This document shows positions 1 through 8,813 of a stretch of 64,000 nucleotides of DNA, piece by piece (within the stretch, counting starts at the first letter, position 1; the number at the start of each line of letters is the position of its first letter). Below the pieces are notes generated by a model. It was given only the letters and a program-made list of their open reading frames with translations. It did no database searches and had not been told where the DNA came from. Source of the stretch: Pseudomonas nitroreducens NBRC 12694 (GTDB lineage Bacteria; Pseudomonadota; Gammaproteobacteria; Pseudomonadales; Pseudomonadaceae). The stretch lies in NCBI RefSeq assembly GCF_002091755.1, contig NZ_BDAI01000008.1, positions 140,669 through 204,668 on the forward strand, given 5' to 3'. Both the position numbers and the translations under genes were made by a program.

Positions 1-1098
1 GAGGTCGCGCGGTCGGGCATTGCGCAGGCCGATACGGGCGAGGATACGTTCGACGTCGCCGATTTCCTTCAACTGCGGCTGGAGGATTTCGAAGCGATAA
101 CGCTCCAGCAGGCAGGTGATCGAGTCCTGGCGGGCTTCCAGCACCGCGCGGTCGCGCAGCGGACGGTTCAGCCAACGGGTCAGCAGGCGGCTGCCCATGG
201 CGGTCTGGCAGCGGTCCACCACCGATTGCAGGGTGTTGTCACGGCCGCCAGCCAGGTTGATGTCCAGTTCCAGGTTGCGGCGCGTGGCACCATCGAGGAT
301 TACGGTATCGTCGATGCGCTCGTGACGCAGGCTGCGCAGGTGTGGCAGGGCAGTACGCTGGGTTTCCTTGGCGTAAGCGAGCAGGCAGCCGGCGGCGCCG
401 ATGGCGAGAGTCAGTTCCTGGCAGCCGAAGCCCTTGAGATCCTGGACGCCGAATTGCTGGCACAGGCTCTTCTTCGCCGAGTCGCGATCGAAGTCCCAGG
501 GCGCGCGGCGATGCGCGCCACGGCGTTTCTCCGCCGGCAGGCCCTGAGGCCAGTCGTCGGGGATCAGCAGCTCGGCGGGATTCAGGCGCTCCAGTTCGGC
601 GAGCAGGGTTTCCCAGCCCTTGATTTCCTGGACGTTGAACCGGCCGCTGGTGATGTCCAGCACGGCCAGGCCGAACAGGCGCTCATCACCCAGCACGGCA
701 GCAATCAGGTTGTCCCGGCGCTCATCTAGCAGCGCTTCGTCGCTGACGGTGCCGGGAGTGAGAATACGTACGACCTGGCGCTCCACCGGCCCCTTGCTGG
801 TGGCCGGGTCGCCGATCTGCTCGCAGATCACCACTGATTCGCCGAGCTTCACCAGCTTGGCCAGGTAGCCCTCGGCGGAGTGGAACGGGATGCCCGCCAT
901 CGGGATGGAGTTGCCGGCAGACTGTCCGCGCGCGGTCAGAGTGATGTCCAGCAGCTTGGCGGCCTTCTTGGCGTCCTCGTAGAACAGCTCGTAGAAGTCG
1001 CCCATACGGTAGAACATCAGTTGATCCGGGTGCTGGTTCTTCAGCTTCCAGTACTGCTGCATCATCGGTGTGTGGGCGGAGAGGTCGCTCTGACTCAT
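1..1098 (-). CDS. mutS: DNA mismatch repair protein MutS (N-terminal part, runs off the left edge)
   Basis: Mismatch-recognition ATPase that binds mispairs and recruits MutL. The reverse strand from the ATG at 1098 reads MSQSDLSAHTPMMQQYWKLK and then the MutS domain I core with FYRMGDFYELFYEDA, a hallmark of the mismatch-binding domain. About 366 codons are present; the ATPase and C-terminal dimerisation parts lie left of base 1. It is divergent from the CinA-type gene, with about 80 bp between them. The pairing of mutS with cinA-recA-recX matches P. aeruginosa as I recall it. Identification is secure; only completeness is unknown. Confidence 0.96.
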   Translation of the reverse strand, partial: MSQSDLSAHTPMMQQYWKLKNQHPDQLMFYRMGDFYELFYEDAKKAAKLLDITLTARGQSAGNSIPMAGIPFHSAEGYLAKLVKLGESVVICEQIGDPATSKGPVERQVVRILTPGTVSDEALLDERRDNLIAAVLGDERLFGLAVLDITSGRFNVQEIKGWETLLAELERLNPAELLIPDDWPQGLPAEKRRGAHRRAPWDFDRDSAKKSLCQQFGVQDLKGFGCQELTLAIGAAGCLLAYAKETQRTALPHLRSLRHERIDDTVILDGATRRNLELDINLAGGRDNTLQSVVDRCQTAMGSRLLTRWLNRPLRDRAVLEARQDSITCLLERYRFEILQPQLKEIGDVERILARIGLRNARPRDL

Positions 1099-1180
1099 GG
1101 CTTCTGGCTGTCCGGCTTCAACATGCAAAAGTGTCTAGTGTACGGTATCCGCCTGGCCTTCTTTAACCCCGGAGCGCACT

Positions 1181-1693
1181 GTGTCCGTTACCGATTCCTT
1201 TATTACAGACCTCTCTGCCCGATTGGGCGCTCGATTGGCTGCCAAGACATTACGCGTCACCACCGCCGAATCCTGCACCGGTGGTGGCATCGCCGAGGCG
1301 ATCACGCGCGTCTCCGGGAGTTCCGCCTGGTTCGAAGCGGGCTACGTCACTTATTCCAATACCCAGAAGACCCGTCAGTTGGACGTGCCGGCCGAGCTGT
1401 TTCCGAGGGTCGGTGCGGTGAGTCGAGAGGTGGTCGAGGCCATGGTTGCTGGCGCCTTGCCTCGCAGTGGTGCGGATATCGCCGTGGCGGTGAGCGGTAT
1501 TGCCGGGCCGGATGGCGGTTCTGCCGAGAAGCCGGTAGGCACTGTCTGGCTGGCTTGGCGCAAAGGTGAAAAGGTGTACAGCGAACGCCGTCTATATGCC
1601 GGTGATCGGGAAGCGGTACGCCGGCAGACGGTGGCGACCGCTCTGGAAGGGCTATTGCGACTGGCGGACGGGGAAAATCCGATTCAGGGGTAG
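1181..1693 (+). CDS. pncC: CinA C-terminal family nicotinamide-nucleotide amidohydrolase
   Basis: Stand-alone CinA C-terminal domain (170 aa), the family that deamidates nicotinamide mononucleotide to nicotinate mononucleotide in pyridine-nucleotide recycling. The TAESCTGGGIAEAIT motif near residues 29-43 is the family signature, followed by GYVTYSNTQKT and the VSGIAGPDGG block. The start is a GTG at 1181. There is no N-terminal MoCF-like domain, so this is the short form common in proteobacteria. It lies directly upstream of recA and may share readthrough, although recA has its own LexA site. Symbol pncC is assigned by family, not by experiment. Confidence 0.9.
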   Translation: MSVTDSFITDLSARLGARLAAKTLRVTTAESCTGGGIAEAITRVSGSSAWFEAGYVTYSNTQKTRQLDVPAELFPRVGAVSREVVEAMVAGALPRSGADIAVAVSGIAGPDGGSAEKPVGTVWLAWRKGEKVYSERRLYAGDREAVRRQTVATALEGLLRLADGENPIQG

Positions 1694-1720
1694 GCGAGCG
1701 GCTTGCCCTGTGGAATAATA

Positions 1721-1736
1721 CTGGCTACTTATACAG
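1721..1736 (+). promoter_or_regulatory. LexA (SOS) box upstream of recA
   Basis: CTGGCTACTTATACAG fits the CTG-N10-CAG LexA operator with an AT-rich centre and lies 42 bp before the recA ATG. LexA control of recA is established in Pseudomonas; the site itself is read directly here. Confidence 0.85.
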
Positions 1737-1778
1737 TTGTTCGTGGCCGCCCGGCCGCCTGACTTCGCGAGGACTTCA

Positions 1779-2834
1779 ATGGACGACAACAAGAAGCGCG
1801 CCCTGGCCGCGGCCCTGGGACAGATCGAACGCCAATTCGGCAAAGGCGCGGTCATGCGCATGGGCGACCATGAGCGCCAGGCTATCCCCGCCATCTCCAC
1901 CGGCTCGCTGGGTCTGGACATTGCGCTGGGCATCGGCGGTCTGCCGAAGGGCCGTATCGTCGAGATCTACGGTCCGGAATCCTCGGGTAAGACCACCCTG
2001 ACCCTGTCGGTCATCGCCCAGGCCCAGAAAGCCGGCGCCACCTGCGCCTTCGTCGACGCCGAGCACGCGCTGGACCCGGATTACGCCGGCAAGCTGGGCG
2101 TCAACGTCGACGACCTGCTGGTATCCCAGCCGGACACCGGCGAACAGGCGCTGGAAATCACCGACATGCTGGTGCGTTCCAACGCCGTTGACGTGATCAT
2201 CGTCGACTCCGTGGCGGCCCTGGTGCCCAAGGCCGAAATCGAAGGTGAGATGGGCGATCAACACGTCGGCCTGCAGGCCCGCCTGATGTCCCAGGCGCTG
2301 CGCAAGATCACCGGCAACATCAAGAACGCCAACTGCCTGGTCATCTTCATCAACCAGATCCGCATGAAGATCGGTGTGATGTTCGGCAACCCGGAAACCA
2401 CCACCGGTGGTAACGCGCTGAAGTTCTACTCCTCCGTTCGTCTCGACATCCGCCGGACCGGCGCGGTGAAGGAAGGCGACGAGGTGGTCGGTAGTGAAAC
2501 CCGCGTCAAGGTCGTGAAGAACAAGGTCGCCCCGCCGTTCCGTCAGGCCGAGTTCCAGATCATGTACGGCCGCGGCATCTACCGCACCGGCGAAATCATC
2601 GACCTGGGCGTGCAGCTGGGCCTGATCGAGAAGTCCGGCGCCTGGTACAGCTACCAGGGCAGCAAGATCGGCCAAGGCAAGGCCAACGCCGCCAAGTTCC
2701 TGGAAGACAACGCCGAGATCTGCAACACCCTCGACAAGGCCATCCGCGAACAACTGCTGACCAACCAGCCAGCGCCGACCAAGGCCGAACTCGCTGCGGC
2801 TGAGGCCGAAGCGGAAGCTGAAGCCGATTATTGA
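1779..2834 (+). CDS. recA: Recombinase RecA
   Basis: ATP-dependent strand-exchange protein and SOS co-protease, 351 aa. Walker A GPESSGKTT (about residues 66-74), Walker B VIIVDSVAAL, loop L2 region FGNPETTTGGNALKFY and the acidic C-terminus (AEAEAEAEADY) are all visible. The ATG at 1779 is preceded by an AGGAC ribosome site at 1769-1773; the upstream in-frame TTG at 1737 would begin inside the promoter region and is rejected. A LexA box precedes it and recX follows after 5 bp, the usual recA-recX operon. Confidence 0.99.
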   Translation: MDDNKKRALAAALGQIERQFGKGAVMRMGDHERQAIPAISTGSLGLDIALGIGGLPKGRIVEIYGPESSGKTTLTLSVIAQAQKAGATCAFVDAEHALDPDYAGKLGVNVDDLLVSQPDTGEQALEITDMLVRSNAVDVIIVDSVAALVPKAEIEGEMGDQHVGLQARLMSQALRKITGNIKNANCLVIFINQIRMKIGVMFGNPETTTGGNALKFYSSVRLDIRRTGAVKEGDEVVGSETRVKVVKNKVAPPFRQAEFQIMYGRGIYRTGEIIDLGVQLGLIEKSGAWYSYQGSKIGQGKANAAKFLEDNAEICNTLDKAIREQLLTNQPAPTKAELAAAEAEAEAEADY

Positions 2835-2839
2835 TCGCG

Positions 2840-3304
2840 ATGACCAGCGAGCTCGATAACCTCGTCGCGGTGCGACGGGTCGCCATGGACCTGCTGGCAA
2901 GGCGCGAGCATGGCCGGGCAGAGCTCTCGCGCAAGCTGCGGCAACGCGGCGCCACGCAGGACCTGATCGACCCCGCCCTCGACCGTCTGGCCGAGGAGGG
3001 GTTGCTCAATGAAAGCCGTTACCTGGAAAGCTACATCGCCAGCCGTGCGCGAGCAGGTTACGGCCCGGTGCGGATTCGCGAGGAGTTGTCGCAGCGGGGT
3101 TTGCCACGTGGTGAGATCGACGGTGCGCTGCGCTTGTGCGGCGTCGATTGGAGCGAAAACCTGCGTGAAGTCTGGCGTCGCAAGTTCGCCCGGCTGCCAC
3201 AGGATGCCCGCGAGCGAGCCCAGCAAGGGCGTTTCCTGAGTTATCGGGGTTACTCGATGGAAGCCATCAGTCGGCTTCTGAGCGGTCGACGATCAGATGA
3301 TTGA
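2840..3304 (+). CDS. recX: Regulatory protein RecX
   Basis: RecX (154 aa) caps and modulates RecA filaments. The protein shows the three-helix tandem RecX repeats: VAMDLLARREHGRAELSRKL, ALDRLAEEGLLNESRYLESY and the GYGPVRIREELSQRG block. The ATG at 2840 is chosen; a TTG at 2831 overlaps the recA stop and is a less likely start. It is cotranscribed with recA and ends just before a strong hairpin. Confidence 0.95.
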   Translation: MTSELDNLVAVRRVAMDLLARREHGRAELSRKLRQRGATQDLIDPALDRLAEEGLLNESRYLESYIASRARAGYGPVRIREELSQRGLPRGEIDGALRLCGVDWSENLREVWRRKFARLPQDARERAQQGRFLSYRGYSMEAISRLLSGRRSDD

Positions 3305-3308
3305 AATG

Positions 3309-3340
3309 AACAAGGCACCCCATGCGGGTGCCTTGTTTGT
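3309..3340 (+). terminator. Rho-independent terminator after recA-recX
   Basis: Inverted repeat AACAAGGCACCC / GGGTGCCTTGTT with a 5-nt loop, followed by TTGTTCT. It sits 5 bp after recX and ahead of the convergent LOG-family gene, so it may serve both strands. Confidence 0.85.
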
Positions 3341-3356
3341 TCTCGGAGCCAGGAAA

Positions 3357-4430
3357 TCAGCGTTCCCAGTTCTCCGGCTGGTTGATGAAGTTCAGCAGCT
3401 CGCGCAGTCGCCCCTGGTCACGGCCGTTGAAAGCGAAGGCCAGACGGGTGAGGTGGGAGAACTCCGGTTCATCCAGTTCCGATTCGCTGTAGGGTTGCTG
3501 GTGGAAGCCGTCCGTGACGCAGAGGCTGCCAAACTCGCGCTCCAGCAATTGCAACGCGCGCACGCTCAGCGGATGGTTGAGGCGGATGACGAAGCGATCC
3601 TTGAGCCAGCGGCTGGAGTGGAAGTTGCTGTAGAACTGGGCGATTTCCTCGGCGGCCTCCTCGGCTGAGTGCACTAGCCTCATCAGGTTCATGTCGCTGG
3701 GCAGGATGTAGCCGTTGTCTTCGAGCTGCTCCTTGATGAATTCCAGGGCGTGGTCCCAGTAATGCCCGCCCGGTTGGTCAAGCAGCACAACCGGCACCAG
3801 CGGGCTCTTGCCGGTCTGGATCAGGGTCAGCACTTCCAGCGCCTCGTCGAGAGTACCGAAGCCGCCGGGGCAGAGCACCAGTGCGTCGGCTTCCTTGACG
3901 AAGAACAGCTTGCGCAGGAAAAAGAAGTGGAACGACAGCAGGTTGCTGGTGCCATCCACGATGCGATTGGCGTGCTGCTCGAAGGGCAGGGTGATGTTGA
4001 AGCCCAGGCTGTTTTCCAGTCCGGCTCCCTCGTGGGCCGCGGCCATGATGCCGCCGCCTGCGCCGGTGATGACCATCAGGTCGTAGCGCGCCAGGGTTTC
4101 GCCCAACTCGCGGGCCAAGGCGTAGACGGGGTGATCGGCCGGCGTGCGCGCCGAGCCGAATACGGTAACTTTGCGGCGACGTTTGAACTGCTCCAGGGTG
4201 CTGAAGGCGTGCTCCATCTCGCGCAGGGTCTGCAGCATGATCTTGGCGTCCCAGCGGTTGCGGTCGGCCTGGGCCATGCGGGCGACGGTGGTGAGCATCT
4301 CACGGTACAGCGGCAGGTTCTGGCTGTCGCCGGGAGCGGCCAGTGCGGCCAGTTCCTCGATCTTCTGCGCAAGGTCAGTGCCGCTGGTCTGGAAGTGTCT
4401 GGAGAGGTAGTCGTCGGGCTCGTAGGGCAT
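3357..4430 (-). CDS. LOG-family (Rossmann-fold, PGGxGTxxE) nucleotide-binding protein
   Basis: Protein of 357 aa with the LOG/TIGR00730-type Rossmann core: VTVFGSART starting near residue 88, VITGAGGGIMAAAHEGA and the signature PGGFGTLDE. Canonical LOG enzymes release cytokinin or nucleobase by phosphoribohydrolysis and were formerly misannotated as lysine decarboxylases. This member is longer than usual (about 190-230 aa), with about 85 extra N-terminal residues and a C-terminal extension, like the large LOG/PpnN-related proteins. The ATG at 4430 has an AAGGAG site. Substrate is not predictable from sequence. Confidence 0.8.
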   Translation of the reverse strand: MPYEPDDYLSRHFQTSGTDLAQKIEELAALAAPGDSQNLPLYREMLTTVARMAQADRNRWDAKIMLQTLREMEHAFSTLEQFKRRRKVTVFGSARTPADHPVYALARELGETLARYDLMVITGAGGGIMAAAHEGAGLENSLGFNITLPFEQHANRIVDGTSNLLSFHFFFLRKLFFVKEADALVLCPGGFGTLDEALEVLTLIQTGKSPLVPVVLLDQPGGHYWDHALEFIKEQLEDNGYILPSDMNLMRLVHSAEEAAEEIAQFYSNFHSSRWLKDRFVIRLNHPLSVRALQLLEREFGSLCVTDGFHQQPYSESELDEPEFSHLTRLAFAFNGRDQGRLRELLNFINQPENWER

Positions 4431-4595
4431 GTTGATACTCCTTGTTCATCAACCCCTGATCGCCTGTCCATGGGGGCGCCGGCCACACAAGGTGGCTCTG
4501 GTCGTTACGCCTTGGCGCTACGCCGCACGCACAGGGTTCAGCAGTAGGCCAGCCCAGTCTGGCACGCGGGTGTGACAGTCGGTGAGGCCTCGATC

Positions 4596-6017
4596 TCAGA
4601 TGGCGATCCGGTCTCCAGGCTCCGGAATGTTGGCCGTCCAGTTCAGGCGATCCTGGAGTGCACCCTTGAGTACATCCATCTTTTCCCGCTCGCCATGTAT
4701 CAGGTATAGCTCGGGTTTGTGTTCGAAGTGGCCAACCCACTGAATTAATTGTGATTGTCCCGCATGGGCGGAAAACCCGCCAAGGGTGTGGATCTGTGCT
4801 TTCACGCTGATGCGCTGGCGCAGGATGCGCACCGATTCGGCACCGTCGACGATGGCGCGTCCCAATGTGCCCTTGGCCTGGAAGCCCGGGAAGACAATGT
4901 GGCATTCCTCGCGCCAGAGGTTGTGCTTGAGGTGATGGACGATGCGCCCACCGGTGCACATGCCGCTGCCGGCGATGATGATGGCGCCGCTCTTGATGCG
5001 ATTCAGCGACATGGATTCATCCGCGCTCTGGGTGGTACGCAGGATCGGCAGCCACTCGCCGACTTTGGCGGTGCCGGTGCCGCGCATGTATTCGCGGTCG
5101 ACGTCGGCGATCTCGCCGATGTGCTGCAGGTAGATGTTGTTGGCCTGGGCGGCCATGGGGCTGTCGAGATAGACGACCTGCTGCGGCAGGCGGCCCTCCT
5201 GGTAGAAGCGTCCGAGGTAGTAGATCAGGTCCTGGGTGCGGCCCACGGCGAAGGACGGGATCAACACGTTGCCGCCCTCGTTCTGCGCGCGTTGGAGGAT
5301 GCCGGCCAGTTCCAGTAGCGTATCGTTGGCATCGCGGTGGTCGCGGTCGCCGTAGGTGGATTCCAGCAGCACCACGTCGGCGCGGGATAGCGGCGTGGGT
5401 GTGCGCATAAGGGGCGAGCAGGTGCTGCCCAGGTCCCCGGAGAACACCAGACGGCGGGTCGAGCCGAACTCATGGATTTCCAGTTCAACGATGGCCGAGC
5501 CGAGGATGTGCCCGGCGTTATGGAAGGTCACGCGGATGCCGCGCGCTACGTCCACCGTGCTGCCATAGCTGACGCGGCGGCGCTGGTTCAGCGCGCGGGA
5601 AGCGTCTTCGACGGTGTACAGCGGCTTGACGGGGGGCTTGCCGAGGCGGGTGCGCCACTTGTTTTCCCACTCGGCATCCTTCTCTTGGATGTGCGCCGAA
5701 TCCATCAGCATCAGTTCCAGCAGATCGCAGCAGGATTCGGTGGCGTAGATCGGTCCCTTGTAGCCTTCCTTTGCCAGGCGCGGCAGCAACCCGCTGTGAT
5801 CCAGATGGGCGTGGGACAGTACGACGGCGTCGAGCTCCTGCGGATCGAAGGGGAAGGGTGTGCGGTTGGTCGCCTCGTTGTCGCGGGTGCCCTTGTTGCC
5901 GCTGCGCCCCTGGCGCATTCCGCATTCGAGCAGCACGCGGACGCCGTCGCGGGTTTCCAGGAGGTAGCAGGAACCGGTGACTTCCTGGATTGCGCCGATG
6001 AAGGTGAGAAGCGCCAT
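4596..6017 (-). CDS. Beta-CASP metallo-beta-lactamase-fold RNA nuclease
   Basis: 473-aa protein of the MBL/beta-CASP/RMMBL class that includes RNA-processing exo/endonucleases. It has the metal motif SHAHLDHSG (near residue 61), FSGDLG, the beta-CASP ESTYGDRDH block, SFAVGRTQ, SGMCTGGR and the C-terminal RMMBL motif GGFSAHAG with LIHGERE. The ATG at 6017 follows an AAGGAG site; upstream in-frame sequence is rejected. It is divergent from the phosphoketolase with about 125 bp between them, and I recall the same pair in P. aeruginosa. RNA as substrate is a family inference. Confidence 0.88.
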   Translation of the reverse strand: MALLTFIGAIQEVTGSCYLLETRDGVRVLLECGMRQGRSGNKGTRDNEATNRTPFPFDPQELDAVVLSHAHLDHSGLLPRLAKEGYKGPIYATESCCDLLELMLMDSAHIQEKDAEWENKWRTRLGKPPVKPLYTVEDASRALNQRRRVSYGSTVDVARGIRVTFHNAGHILGSAIVELEIHEFGSTRRLVFSGDLGSTCSPLMRTPTPLSRADVVLLESTYGDRDHRDANDTLLELAGILQRAQNEGGNVLIPSFAVGRTQDLIYYLGRFYQEGRLPQQVVYLDSPMAAQANNIYLQHIGEIADVDREYMRGTGTAKVGEWLPILRTTQSADESMSLNRIKSGAIIIAGSGMCTGGRIVHHLKHNLWREECHIVFPGFQAKGTLGRAIVDGAESVRILRQRISVKAQIHTLGGFSAHAGQSQLIQWVGHFEHKPELYLIHGEREKMDVLKGALQDRLNWTANIPEPGDRIAI

Positions 6018-6142
6018 GTCGTCTCCTTGTCGGAATTCTCTTTCAGCCTTGCTCGAATGGTCGGGACGGTCGTTGATGCATGTCAGCGCCTGTCCGATCT
6101 CTGGAGACCTAGACTTTCCGGCATAACCAAGGGAGAGCCGAC

Positions 6143-8548
6143 ATGTCACAGATCCTGCCAAGCCCCGAGGAGCTTGCCGCCCATGCGGCAGCCGAGCCGG
6201 AATATGCCCGCTGGCTGCAAGGCCGTGGTCCGCTTCAGCATAGCGTGCAGACCCAGGCGGCGGTCTTTCGTGTGGCTCATCAATTGGTCCAGTACGGCCG
6301 GCAGCCGGATCTGGCCAGCGTCTACCGGCTGTTCGGCGCGCTGGATCGCCTGACCTGCGCCGGCCTCTGGCTGGTGGCGCACATGACCTACGCCAGGCGT
6401 GTCCGCCTCGATGGCGCACCCTTGCAGCCCGAAGATTTCAAGGCTCAGCCCGAAGGACATACCGGCGGCGCGCTGAACATGGTGCCAGCCTATGCGGGCT
6501 ACCTCGCCCTGAATGCCCTGAGCGGCAGGACACGCGGCTGGCTGATGGGGCAAGGGCACTGCGTGGCAGCGATCGACGCGCTCAACGTGCTCACCGGCAA
6601 CCTGCATCCGGAACAGGCCGCAGCCTACGGGAATGGCGAAGCTGGTCTGGATCGGCTGGTGCAGGACTTCTACAGCTATGCGCAGACGCCGGAAGGCAAG
6701 GTTGCCGCTCCTTTGGGCAGCCACGTCAATCCGCACACCGCCGGCGGGGTTGCCGAAGGTGGATACCTCGGCTTCGCCGAGTTGATGTATGCGCACATGC
6801 CGCTGCCGGGCGAGACCCTGGTGGCCTTCCTCTCCGACGGCGCTGCCGAGGAGCAGCGCGGTAGCGACTGGATTCCCCGCTGGTGGCGCGCCGAGGACTG
6901 TGGCACGGCCTTGCCGGTGATGATCGCCAATGGCCGGCGTATCGAGCAGCGCACCGACCTGGGCACCCACGAAGGGCTGGAAGGCTTCAAGCTTCATCTG
7001 CGCCGCTGCGGATTCGATCCGATCAGCTTCGATGGCCGCGACCCGGCAGCTTTCGTCTGTGCCCTGTGGGAAATGGAAGAGCGGCTGCAGCACCGCGTCG
7101 ATGAGAAGGAGCGCGGCATCCTTCGCTACCCTTTACCGATTCCTTACGGCATCGCCGAAACGACCAAGGGCTATGGGTTCTATGGCGCTGGCAGCAATGC
7201 CGCGCACAACCTGCCGCTACCGGGCAATCCCAGCGAGGATGCCGAGGCGCGCGACCTGTTCAACCAGCATGCGGCGCCGCTCTGGGTCGAGCCCGATGAA
7301 CTTGCCGAGGCTTGTCAGCTCTTCATCGCTTCACGCAGCGGCCGAGTACTGGAACGGGATAACCCAATCGCCGTGCGTCGGCCCATCGAACCTTCGATTC
7401 CCCCGCTGCATTACCGCAGTGACGAATGTTCCCCCATGGCCGCTCTGGATCGCTTCTACGTCGACCTGTGCGGCGCCAACCCGGACCTGCGCGCCCGTGT
7501 CGGCAATCCGGACGAACTGGCGAGCAACCGCCTGGGCGGCGTGCTCAAGGCGCTGCGGCACCGGGTGAGCGATCCGGAGAGCGACCTGGAAGCCGTGGAT
7601 GGCCGGATTATCACCGCGCTTAACGAAGAGGCAGTGGTTTCCGCCTGCCTGGCCAACCAGGGCGGGCTGAACCTGGTGGCCAGCTATGAAGCCTTCTGCG
7701 TGAAGATGCTCGGTGCGGTGCGCCAGACGCTGATCTTCGCCCGCCAGCAGAAGGAAGCAGGGCGTCCGGCAGGCTGGCTCGGCTGGCCGCTGGTGGCGAC
7801 CTCGCATACCTGGGAGAACGGTAAAAACCAGCAATCGCACCAGGACACCACCTTCTGCGAGGCGCTGCTGGGCGAGATGAACGACATGGTGCGGGTAGTT
7901 TTCCCGGCCGACCACAACAGCCTGTTGGCGCTGTTGCCGGACATCTATCGCAGCCGCGGGCAGTTGGCCTGCATCGTGGCCCCCAAGCGCGAGCGGCCAT
8001 CGGTATTTACCCAGGCTCAGGCCGAGCAGCTGGCGCGAGATGGCGCAATCCTGCTGGACGAGCATCCCGGCGCCGAACCGCTGCTGCTGATCGCCAACGG
8101 CAGTTACCAGTTGGCCGAGATGCGCCGTGCTGCCTTGCGGCTGGAGGAGGCTGGCTATCCTTATCGATTGGTTTATCTGCAGGAGCCGGGGCGCTTCCGC
8201 GCGCCGCGCGACAATTGGGAGCTACAAGCGCTGGCGGACGAGTCCATCGCCATGCGTCTGTTCCCCGACCACTACGAGCGGCGCGTGCTGCTCACCCACA
8301 TGCGCCCGGAGGTGGCGCGTGGACACCTCTGGCCGATCCTGCCCGATGCGCTGAAGACGGCGGTCCTGGGGTACCGTAACCAGGGTGGAACGCTGGACGA
8401 GGCGGGCATGCTGTTCGCCAACCGTTGCAGCTGGGCCCATGTACTGGCGGCCTGTGCACGACTGCTGGACATCCCCCGCAGCGCCTTGCTCGCACCGGAC
8501 GAGGCGGCAGCGGTGGCCGCCAAGGAAAACCCCGCCATCCTGCGTTGA
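6143..8548 (+). CDS. Divergent phosphoketolase-family ThDP enzyme
   Basis: 801 aa, the usual size of xylulose-5-/fructose-6-phosphate phosphoketolases, which split sugar phosphates to acetyl phosphate with thiamine diphosphate. Family landmarks remain: GQGHCVAA in place of the usual GPGHGG, GSHVNPHTAGGVAEGGYLG in place of the SHxxPxTPGSIHEGG region, FASYEAF as VASYEAFC, and QQSHQDTTF followed by VRVVFPADHNSLLA. The ThDP loop reads SDGAAEE where the family has GDGEAE, and many flanking residues differ, so substrate range could be altered. ATG at 6143 with GGGAGAG upstream. It ends close to a hairpin. Confidence 0.85.
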   Translation: MSQILPSPEELAAHAAAEPEYARWLQGRGPLQHSVQTQAAVFRVAHQLVQYGRQPDLASVYRLFGALDRLTCAGLWLVAHMTYARRVRLDGAPLQPEDFKAQPEGHTGGALNMVPAYAGYLALNALSGRTRGWLMGQGHCVAAIDALNVLTGNLHPEQAAAYGNGEAGLDRLVQDFYSYAQTPEGKVAAPLGSHVNPHTAGGVAEGGYLGFAELMYAHMPLPGETLVAFLSDGAAEEQRGSDWIPRWWRAEDCGTALPVMIANGRRIEQRTDLGTHEGLEGFKLHLRRCGFDPISFDGRDPAAFVCALWEMEERLQHRVDEKERGILRYPLPIPYGIAETTKGYGFYGAGSNAAHNLPLPGNPSEDAEARDLFNQHAAPLWVEPDELAEACQLFIASRSGRVLERDNPIAVRRPIEPSIPPLHYRSDECSPMAALDRFYVDLCGANPDLRARVGNPDELASNRLGGVLKALRHRVSDPESDLEAVDGRIITALNEEAVVSACLANQGGLNLVASYEAFCVKMLGAVRQTLIFARQQKEAGRPAGWLGWPLVATSHTWENGKNQQSHQDTTFCEALLGEMNDMVRVVFPADHNSLLALLPDIYRSRGQLACIVAPKRERPSVFTQAQAEQLARDGAILLDEHPGAEPLLLIANGSYQLAEMRRAALRLEEAGYPYRLVYLQEPGRFRAPRDNWELQALADESIAMRLFPDHYERRVLLTHMRPEVARGHLWPILPDALKTAVLGYRNQGGTLDEAGMLFANRCSWAHVLAACARLLDIPRSALLAPDEAAAVAAKENPAILR

Positions 8549-8557
8549 TCGGCGCTG

Positions 8558-8583
8558 GCGCAACCGCCATCCGGCGGTTGCGC
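8558..8583. terminator. Perfect 11-bp hairpin between convergent genes
   Basis: GCGCAACCGCC - ATCC - GGCGGTTGCGC, located between the convergent phosphoketolase and DUF3820 genes. No good T-tract follows on either strand, so termination is inferred from position and stem strength. Confidence 0.55.
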
Positions 8584-8588
8584 GGAGT

Positions 8589-8804
8589 TCAGCGCTTGAG
8601 TGGCTTGATCAGGCCGTCGAGGCCGTCGATCTTCAGTTCCAAGGTCAGTTGCATCAATCGGCCCAGTTCGCCGGCCGGGAACTGGCCCTTCTTGTGGAAC
8701 CACAGCAGGTACTCGTCCGGCAGGTCCACCAGCATGCGGCCCTGATACTTGCCGAAGGGCATTGGCGTGCGCGCGATCTTCAGCAACATTTCCTTGTCGA
8801 GCAT
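8589..8804 (-). CDS. DUF3820 family small protein
   Basis: 71 aa, beginning MLDKEMLLKIARTPMPFGKY with the conserved MPFGKYxG and LPDEYLLWF pattern of DUF3820 (putative quorum-sensing-regulated small proteins in gammaproteobacteria). No membrane segment or signal. It follows the DUF4146 gene by 9 bp and is probably cotranscribed with it. Function unknown. Confidence 0.85.
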   Translation of the reverse strand: MLDKEMLLKIARTPMPFGKYQGRMLVDLPDEYLLWFHKKGQFPAGELGRLMQLTLELKIDGLDGLIKPLKR

Positions 8805-8813
8805 GCAGGCGGT

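Noticed and set aside
1776..2900. Reverse-strand frame of 374 codons over recA
   Set aside because: It is the complementary frame of recA, whose motifs are complete.
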